The translations under genes were made by a program, and so were the position numbers. A model generated the notes under the pieces. That model saw nothing but the letters and a program-made list of their open reading frames with translations. It made no database searches and was not told the origin of the DNA. From contig NZ_CP022436.1 of the NCBI RefSeq assembly GCF_002224285.1, positions 3,348,001 to 3,412,000 on the forward strand: a DNA stretch of 64,000 nt, read 5' to 3'. The stretch is from Arthrobacter sp. YN (lineage in GTDB: Bacteria > Actinomycetota > Actinomycetes > Actinomycetales > Micrococcaceae). Below are positions 58,126-64,000 of the stretch, in pieces; the first letter of the stretch is position 1; each line of letters begins with the position of its first letter.

Positions 58126-59838
58126 CTAGCCGGGGAAGGCGGGCTCCGTGGGTCCTTTCAGTTGGAGCTCCCATCCGTTGCCGACCCGTTGGAACACCCC
58201 GGCCTCGGACTGCCCATAAATCTGCTCGGAGCCGTTGCCGGCACTGAGACTGGTCAGGCCGTCCCAGGGGGCCAGTTGCTGCGGCTCTCCCGATTCGAGG
58301 GAAAGCAGCTCGGGAACCACGGTTCCCGTCGCCGATCCGGACATCACAGCCACCGTTGAACTGTTGACCCAGACTCCCTGGTCAGCAGATCCGGTGCTGA
58401 CCAAGGTGATGGGCGATGTGAGGTCTTTGGGGACGCCGTCGGCATTCCGGACTATTCCGGTAATCTGCACCGTTGACTTCCCGTTTGCTTCAGAAATGAC
58501 CAGCGCCCTGGTCCCTTCCCGGGAAACCCTGAAGTCCTTGACGGTCCGCCCGGACAGCCAGGCAGGGGTGATGGTGACATTGGGAATGGCCATGCCAGGT
58601 GCAATGCCCGTGGGTTTGAAGGCCACCACTTCGGCAGCCCCGTTGGCACCCGGCCCTGCGGTCCATACCCAGTCGTGTGGGCTGAATGACGGCCCCGTGA
58701 GCGTGCTCCTGGTAGTCAGCTGGCGTGCGGGCTGCCCGGGTTCGATTGCATACAGGGTTGTCTTGTCACCGTTGAGGAACGCGGCCGTTTGGGACACGGG
58801 GGACTCAGCCGGCGAGTGGGGCCCCAACCCGGACACGGGTTGTATGTCAGGAAGCGGAGTCATCCTGTTGTTCTCATAGCGCACCAAATCGCCGTTGTTC
58901 ACAGCAATCTGGCGGGCCGGAACGCTCTTGTCCACGACGGGAGGCAACACGGTGCCGTTGTCCTCAACCCGTACCAGGTCCTGATCCGCCCGCAGTTGGA
59001 CGTTGATGACATCGGGCTGGTCGCGGAAGGTCAACGCCAATTGGTTCTGCATCCTCTGGCGGTCCTCCGCCGAGGCATCAAACAGTTCCTTGGCGGACAG
59101 GTCCACCTGCGCAGAACCGGAGACCACCGGAACGGATTCCCGTGCGAGTTTCATACCGGAAGGGAAGGCGCTGACAACTGCCCCCCGAAGGTATGGAGCA
59201 GGGCCGGCCAGCACGGCAGAAGTCATGGACTTGACCGTGTTCTTCTTGATGAACCACCGGTAGTCGGGCACGGCATAGGTAAACGTGGGGTCGTAGAAAT
59301 AGATGGGGAAGGCCCCATAAATGACCTTGAACGTCTCTTCCGGTATGGCCGTCCCGTCAGGCACCTTGGAAATCCGCCATTGGCCTTCCACCTGCTCGAG
59401 AGTCAGCGGAATGGTCTCCTTGGTACCCGGCGGGAATTGCGTTGCCACGCCATCGGCATCCACCGAATACGCGAGGTCCAATTCGTAGAGGTACTCGTTC
59501 TCCCCCGCGGCCTTGACTACCTGCGCCTCGCGAAAAACGATGGCTCGCTTGTCCGGTTTCCAGGTGACGGACTGTGCCTGCGTCAGGTACTGGCGTGCAA
59601 CAGGGTAATCGTCCTCATAACCGCTGCCCGCCATGTAGAAGTCCTCGATCACAGTCTCCGGACTCGAACCCGCGCGCGGAGCCGCCGGAAAGAAGACCGG
59701 CGCATTGGGATTGCCTGCCCCCTCATCCTTACTCTTGCCTACAGGACCGGACCGTGGAATCTGTGCACAGGAAGCCAGCAACACCATCAGCACCGCCAGG
59801 ACGACCACAACCGCCCGTGAACGCCGGAGACGTACCAT
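58126..59838 (-). CDS. lpqB: lipoprotein LpqB
   Basis: 570 residues. The lipobox ends LLASC (Cys24). A GerMN-like domain (about 60-320; [22 protein letters not shown] is the usual LpqB start) precedes a beta-propeller-like C-terminal half (about 330-565). LpqB binds the extracellular part of MtrB and modulates MtrA phosphorylation in mycobacteria. The gene follows mtrB by 2 bases on the same strand, the conserved actinobacterial order mtrA-mtrB-lpqB. Its stop is followed by the 312-base region before the comF start. Confidence 0.95.
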   Translation of the reverse strand: MVRLRRSRAVVVVLAVLMVLLASCAQIPRSGPVGKSKDEGAGNPNAPVFFPAAPRAGSSPETVIEDFYMAGSGYEDDYPVARQYLTQAQSVTWKPDKRAIVFREAQVVKAAGENEYLYELDLAYSVDADGVATQFPPGTKETIPLTLEQVEGQWRISKVPDGTAIPEETFKVIYGAFPIYFYDPTFTYAVPDYRWFIKKNTVKSMTSAVLAGPAPYLRGAVVSAFPSGMKLARESVPVVSGSAQVDLSAKELFDASAEDRQRMQNQLALTFRDQPDVINVQLRADQDLVRVEDNGTVLPPVVDKSVPARQIAVNNGDLVRYENNRMTPLPDIQPVSGLGPHSPAESPVSQTAAFLNGDKTTLYAIEPGQPARQLTTRSTLTGPSFSPHDWVWTAGPGANGAAEVVAFKPTGIAPGMAIPNVTITPAWLSGRTVKDFRVSREGTRALVISEANGKSTVQITGIVRNADGVPKDLTSPITLVSTGSADQGVWVNSSTVAVMSGSATGTVVPELLSLESGEPQQLAPWDGLTSLSAGNGSEQIYGQSEAGVFQRVGNGWELQLKGPTEPAFPG

Positions 59839-59840
59839 GT

Positions 59841-61871
59841 TCAGTCCCTCTCCCCAGAGTCATCATCAGCCGAAGGCTTTCCGGCACCGGAAGGGGACGA
59901 TTGCGGGGCAATCCCGGACTCTGTACCCAGAAGGAGCATGTGCCGCTCGCTTGCGGTGCCAGGGAATTCAATGTCAGCAGGTTCGAGCTGAAGCGGTGAT
60001 TTCACGATGGTGCCACCCTGGCGAAGGGGCAGGGTCAACCGGAAATTGGAACCGGATCCCTTGCGGCCCCACGCCTGAAGCCAGCCGTTGTGCAGCTTGG
60101 TATCCTCGGCGGCAATGGAGAGGCCCAAGCCGCTGCCGCCCGTGGTCCGGGCGCGTGCAGGATCTGCACGCCAGAATCGGTCGAAAACCCTCGCGGCCTC
60201 AGTCTGGGTCATGCCGATGCCGTGGTCCCTTACGGAAACTGCCACAGCGTCGTGGTTGGCTGCCACGGATATGTGAATCGGTTTGCCTTCTCCGTGTTCC
60301 AGGGCGTTGAGCAGCAAATTGCGGAGGATCCGGTCAATCCTCCGGGAGTCCATTTCCACCACGATGCTCTTTTGCCGGGCATTCAGCCGGACTTCTGAGC
60401 CGTACTCTGCAGCGACAGGCGCGGCGCCGTCCATGACGTGGGAGATGACTTGGAAAATGTCCTGGGGTTCTGCATCCAGAACAGCTGCCCCGGCGTCGAA
60501 GCGGGAGATCTCCAGCAGGTCGGAAAGCAACGACTGAAAGCGCTCGACCTGGTGGTAAAGGAGCTCGGCCGACCTTTTGTTCATGGGGTCAAAGTCGTCA
60601 CGGGCGTCGAAGAGGACCTCGGCAGCCATTCGGACCGTGGTGAGCGGCGTCCGTAGCTCATGCGAGACATCGGAGACAAACCGCTGCTGCATTTGCGACA
60701 AAGTGGCCAATTGGGTGATCTGCTCCTGCAGGCTGGCAGCCATGTGGTTGAACGAAGCGCCCAATCTCGCGACCTCATCCTCGCCCTTGACCACCATGCG
60801 CTCCTGGAGCTGTCCTGCCGCGAGCTTTTCGGAGACCACGGCAGCGTGGCTGACAGGACTGACCACATTGCGTGTGACGTACCAAGCGATGGCCCAGATC
60901 ATGAGGACCAGCGCTGCCCCGCCTGCCCAAAGGACGTTCTGGATTTCGTCCAACGTCTGCTGGGCGGTGTTGAGGTCATAGATAAGGTACAGCTCATAGG
61001 ATGTGCCATTGAACGTCACCATGTTGCCGACCGCTATGCCGGGGCGGTCCTCATTGCCGACAGGGAACTGGGTGGAGGCCCAGAACTGCTGCTTGCCACC
61101 TTCCTGGACGGCTTTCCGCAACTCCGGCGGTATGACCCGGACCGTCAGTTGATCCGATGCACGTGACTCGACCCAGCGATTGCGGGGCTTGGTCTGTTCA
61201 GGTTTCGCTTCAAAGACGTAGCGGCGTTGGATGACCGAACCACGACCCTCAACGGCGGTCAAGGTGTCGTAAACAAGGGTGATGACGCTGGACTGATCGG
61301 TGACTTGCGCGCCGTCGAACGTGTCTTGAACCTGCTTGACGTTGTAGCGCGACTCGGATTCCGCTTGGGCCAGACGCTCCTGGAAAAGGTTGTTCGCGAT
61401 CTGGTTCGACAGGTACGCGCCCACGATTGCGAAGGATGTCACTGCCAGCAACAAGGTGGTGAGGACTGTCCTGAACTCCAGCGAGCGCCGCCAGCGCCTG
61501 AGCACTGAGCGCCAGAGGTAGCGAATTCCCGGCCTGATCTGCCGGATGCCGAGGGATACCAACCGCGAAACCCGCAGAACCAGGATGAGTCCGCGTCGCG
61601 TCCATATCCTCGCCCGGGTAATAATCCACGGCAGGGACCGCACACTCCGTGCCGGTTGCCCGGAGGACGACGGTTGCCCTGGGGAAGGCGAGGCAGACCC
61701 CCCAAGTGACGGGGCGGGGGACGGGGCGGGCGTCGATTCGGAGGTGGTTGACTCAGCCGGTGTCATCTGATGGACACCGGCCCCGTCCTGCCCCTGGGTA
61801 TCAGGGCCCTCTCCTGCCGCGCCGGTCTTGCCGACCGGGGACTCAGGAACCTGCTTTATATCCGACACCAC
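59841..61871 (-). CDS. mtrB: sensor histidine kinase MtrB
   Basis: 676 residues. A Pro/Ser-rich cytoplasmic extension of about 80 residues is followed by membrane helices at about 136-155 and 313-333 that enclose a 155-residue sensor domain. A HAMP linker (about 335-388), HisKA with His404 in [13 protein letters not shown] and an HATPase domain ([32 protein letters not shown]) follow. MtrB with MtrA controls wall turnover and division in actinobacteria, responding to osmotic and septal cues and modulated by LpqB. The start is GTG GTG at 61871/61868, overlapping the mtrA end by about 29 bases. The long N-terminal extension is unusual compared with mycobacterial MtrB (567 residues). Confidence 0.96.
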   Translation of the reverse strand: MVSDIKQVPESPVGKTGAAGEGPDTQGQDGAGVHQMTPAESTTSESTPAPSPAPSLGGSASPSPGQPSSSGQPARSVRSLPWIITRARIWTRRGLILVLRVSRLVSLGIRQIRPGIRYLWRSVLRRWRRSLEFRTVLTTLLLAVTSFAIVGAYLSNQIANNLFQERLAQAESESRYNVKQVQDTFDGAQVTDQSSVITLVYDTLTAVEGRGSVIQRRYVFEAKPEQTKPRNRWVESRASDQLTVRVIPPELRKAVQEGGKQQFWASTQFPVGNEDRPGIAVGNMVTFNGTSYELYLIYDLNTAQQTLDEIQNVLWAGGAALVLMIWAIAWYVTRNVVSPVSHAAVVSEKLAAGQLQERMVVKGEDEVARLGASFNHMAASLQEQITQLATLSQMQQRFVSDVSHELRTPLTTVRMAAEVLFDARDDFDPMNKRSAELLYHQVERFQSLLSDLLEISRFDAGAAVLDAEPQDIFQVISHVMDGAAPVAAEYGSEVRLNARQKSIVVEMDSRRIDRILRNLLLNALEHGEGKPIHISVAANHDAVAVSVRDHGIGMTQTEAARVFDRFWRADPARARTTGGSGLGLSIAAEDTKLHNGWLQAWGRKGSGSNFRLTLPLRQGGTIVKSPLQLEPADIEFPGTASERHMLLLGTESGIAPQSSPSGAGKPSADDDSGERD

Positions 61872-62517
61872 GCACCGTCAAAACGACCTCAGGCGCCTCC
61901 GGGTCGCGTTCGATCTTGGAGCGCAGACGCTGGACGTGGACATTGACCAAACGCGTGTCCGCGGCATGGCGGTAGCCCCAAACCTGCTCAAGGAGGAGTT
62001 CGCGGGTAAAGACCTGCCAAGGCTTCCGCGCCAGGGCCACCAGGAGATCAAATTCCAAGGGGGTGAGCGAAATCCGCTCGCCGCCGCGGGTGACCAAGTG
62101 GCCGGCGACGTCGATGGTCACGTCAGCAATACGCAGGGTTTCGGGTGCCTTCTGATCGCCCGGGCGGAGCCGCGCACGAACACGCGCCACAAGCTCGGCG
62201 GGTTTAAAGGGCTTGGGCACGTAATCGTCGGCACCGGATTCCAGCCCCCGGACCACGTCGGAGGTATCGGACTTTGCCGTGAGCATGACGATGGGGACGT
62301 CGGACTCACCGCGGATTTGCCGGCACACCTCGATGCCGTCGGAGCCCGGCAGCATGAGGTCCAGCAGCACCAAGTCCGGCTTGGAAGAACGGAAGACCTC
62401 CAAGGCCTGGCCGCCATCTGCGCAGAACACCGGCTCGAAGCCATCATTGCGCAAGACGATGCCAATCATCTCTGCGAGCGCTTCGTCGTCGTCAACTACC
62501 AGAATGCGTGCCTTCAT
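61843..62517 (-). CDS. mtrA: response regulator MtrA
   Basis: 224 residues from ATG 62517; the frame extends to 62622 without family similarity. It has a receiver domain with Asp53 as phospho-acceptor (LVLLDLMLPGSDG) and an OmpR-type winged helix (about 130-224; LVTRGGERISLTPLEFDLLV, RLVNVHVQRLRSKIERDP). MtrA is essential in M. tuberculosis and regulates dnaA, rip genes and wall hydrolases. It opens the mtrA-mtrB-lpqB operon. The 224-base region upstream is shared with the divergent membrane-protein gene. Confidence 0.97.
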   Translation of the reverse strand: MKARILVVDDDEALAEMIGIVLRNDGFEPVFCADGGQALEVFRSSKPDLVLLDLMLPGSDGIEVCRQIRGESDVPIVMLTAKSDTSDVVRGLESGADDYVPKPFKPAELVARVRARLRPGDQKAPETLRIADVTIDVAGHLVTRGGERISLTPLEFDLLVALARKPWQVFTRELLLEQVWGYRHAADTRLVNVHVQRLRSKIERDPEAPEVVLTVRGVGYKAGS

Positions 62518-62741
62518 AGTTATATATTCCCTTATCACCAAGTCTTTGTCCCGTTGGGCGCGGCGCACGGCATGGCGCCCCAAGGGCAACTTCCACCGTA
62601 CTGCACAACAGCGGCGGCCCATCTGTCATGGCTGGCCGGGCGTCAGGCTATGAGGGACGACGGCGGGACTATAGGCTGGGTGCCAAGGTCCGTATGGGGG
62701 ACGTCGGATGCCGGCGCGCCGGGTCTTATGGGGAGGATATC

Positions 62742-64000
62742 GTGTCACAGCCAGAGCATGGCAACCATCCATTGCCGGGCAATCAGCCCGGGTGGGGAAA
62801 CCAGCCGCAGTGGGGAAACCAGCCACAGTGGGGCGGTCCCCCGGCATGGGCGGCTCCCCAGAGCGGTGGACAATATGGCCAGGGCCAACCGGCACCCGGT
62901 TGGCCGCCGGGCCCTCCTTATGGACAACCCCTCTACGTCGCTCCTCCCAAGCCGGGCATAATTCCCTTGCGTCCACTGCAGTTCGGCGAGATCCTGGATG
63001 GCTCGTTCCAGACAATCCGTCGCAACGCCGCTTCCATGTTTGGATCAGCGCTGATCGTACAAGCACTCGGTGCGGTGTTCATCGGGATCGTCACAGTGGG
63101 GATGTTCCAGCTCTCGATGTCCTTTGAATCCGTCAGCACTGAGGCGGAATTCACCGAAGCCATGGGTCCTTTCCTGGCCATCATGGCCGGCACTTTGGGT
63201 GTCTCGGTCCTGATCGGTTTTCTTGGTTCGGTCCTTCAAGGGGTCCTGGTGGTGCCGGTGGCGCGCTCGGTCCTCAACCGGCGTACGGGCTTCAAACAGA
63301 TGTGGAAACTTGCCGGCCGAAGGATCTGGCCGCTGCTGGGCGTTGCTCTCCTGTTGACACTCGGCGGGCTTCTGGCAGCAACTGCGGTGGTGGGGATTTC
63401 GGTGCTGTTGTTCACTTCCATGGGCCCCGGAGCCCTGCTCCTTGTCTTGCCTCTGGGCCTGGGATCGGTAGTGGCCTTCGTTTGGATCGGGCTGAAGGTG
63501 ATGCTGGCGCCCGCCGCGATCGTGGTTGAGCGGACAGGCGTCTTCGGCGGACTTCTCAGGTCCTGGCAGCTGACCAGGAACAACTGGTGGCGAATCTTCG
63601 GCATTACCCTTGTGGTCGCCATAATGGTGGGCGTCATCGCCCAGATTGTCCAGATCCCGGCTTCCCTGGCAGCGGCGGCCATTGGCGAGGTGGTTACTCC
63701 CCACCCGGACGCTGAGTCGATTGCTTCCACCCTGGTGATCACCACTGTGATTTCTTCAGCTATCGGCGCTCTGGTGGGGTCCGTGACGTTCGCTTTCCAA
63801 GCCTCGGTGTTCGCCTTGATTTATATGGATCTGCGGATGCGCCGGGATGGTTTGGACGTTGAGCTGATGCGACTGATGGAAACCGGCGCCGATCCTGATG
63901 GCGTGCCGGGAGGCCCGCCAGCCCAAGCCGGAAACCCGGCCCAACCCGGAAACCCTGCCCAAGCCGGAAACCCGGCCCAACCCGGAAACCCTGCCCAACC
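62742..64000 (+). CDS. membrane protein with GDPD-type membrane domain, 3' end outside the window
   Basis: At least 419 residues; no stop before the window ends. The start is GTG 62742 with GGGGAGG five bases upstream. A Gly/Gln/Pro/Trp-rich N-terminus (about 1-75) carries an 18-base WGNQPQ repeat. IIPLRPLQFGEILDGSFQTIRRN then introduces the glycerophosphoryl diester phosphodiesterase membrane domain, with about six helices (about 100-365). No catalytic GDPD domain is visible. The tail starts a hexapeptide repeat PAQAGN/PAQPGN from 63918. Such proteins are divergent neighbours of mtrA in related genomes; a function in envelope homeostasis is suggested by context only. Confidence 0.82.
   Translation, partial: MSQPEHGNHPLPGNQPGWGNQPQWGNQPQWGGPPAWAAPQSGGQYGQGQPAPGWPPGPPYGQPLYVAPPKPGIIPLRPLQFGEILDGSFQTIRRNAASMFGSALIVQALGAVFIGIVTVGMFQLSMSFESVSTEAEFTEAMGPFLAIMAGTLGVSVLIGFLGSVLQGVLVVPVARSVLNRRTGFKQMWKLAGRRIWPLLGVALLLTLGGLLAATAVVGISVLLFTSMGPGALLLVLPLGLGSVVAFVWIGLKVMLAPAAIVVERTGVFGGLLRSWQLTRNNWWRIFGITLVVAIMVGVIAQIVQIPASLAAAAIGEVVTPHPDAESIASTLVITTVISSAIGALVGSVTFAFQASVFALIYMDLRMRRDGLDVELMRLMETGADPDGVPGGPPAQAGNPAQPGNPAQAGNPAQPGNPAQ
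63918..64000 (+). repeat. 18-base tandem repeat coding PAQ(A/P)GN
   Basis: At least four units of 18 bases with a 36-base higher-order period (alternating Ala and Pro codons) run to the edge of the window. The number of further units is not visible. Confidence 0.9.

Overview
The window is high-GC actinobacterial chromosome, most likely Arthrobacter, Paenarthrobacter or a close relative in the Micrococcaceae. The basis is gene content and order: prfB-ftsE-ftsX-M23 peptidase-smpB-ssrA, mtrA-mtrB-lpqB-comF-hpf, secA next to an Rv3235-family gene, whiB next to pdtaS, and Tad pilus genes of the Rv3654c type. Glf and GlfT2 are present, but no arabinan or mycolate genes are seen. No rRNA, tRNA, CRISPR array, prophage or insertion sequence was found. 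The one stable RNA recognised is tmRNA.

Layout. 1-4 kb: end of a methyltransferase gene, a DtxR-type regulator, a DHA2 exporter, a small Cys-containing protein and an HtrA-like protease. 4-9.6 kb: tmRNA, SmpB, an M23 peptidase, FtsX, FtsE and release factor 2. 9.6-14.5 kb: a Tad pilus operon (ATPase, two T2SF membrane proteins, a pilin-like protein, three TadE-like proteins). 14.7-24.2 kb: an accessory surface region with a secreted GH25 lysozyme carrying FG-GAP repeats, a ceramidase-superfamily protein, two paralogous lipoproteins with a partial inverted duplication around them, and a large frame-disrupted FG-GAP protein. 24.3-35.5 kb: cell-surface polysaccharide genes, namely GT2-GtrA-DUF6541, the ABC exporter Wzm/Wzt, GlfT2 (frameshifted), Glf, and a three-gene nucleotide-sugar module. 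35.8-42.5 kb: an EssC-like FHA/FtsK ATPase, a small membrane protein, WhiB1 and the PdtaS kinase (frameshifted). 42.5-51.8 kb: the large NAD-glutamate dehydrogenase, CpaE/TadZ-like and SAF-domain (CpaB-like) genes, a small HTH protein, a LysM protein and an Rv3235-family protein. 52-64 kb: SecA, a YcaQ-type glycosylase, HPF, ComF, LpqB, MtrB, MtrA and a membrane protein that runs off the window.

How the genes fit together. Much of the window serves the envelope: septal peptidoglycan hydrolysis (FtsEX plus M23), the MtrAB-LpqB system, protein export (SecA, Tad, EssC-like), galactofuranan synthesis and export (Glf, GlfT2, Wzm/Wzt), and probable polymer decoration (GT2-GtrA-DUF6541). tmRNA, SmpB, RF2 and HPF form a translation-quality group.

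Caution on sequence quality. Four apparent frameshifts (two in the FG-GAP protein, one each in glfT2 and pdtaS) are all -1 shifts repaired by adding one C or G to a run of 4-5. Systematic homopolymer under-calling is therefore a serious alternative to real gene decay.
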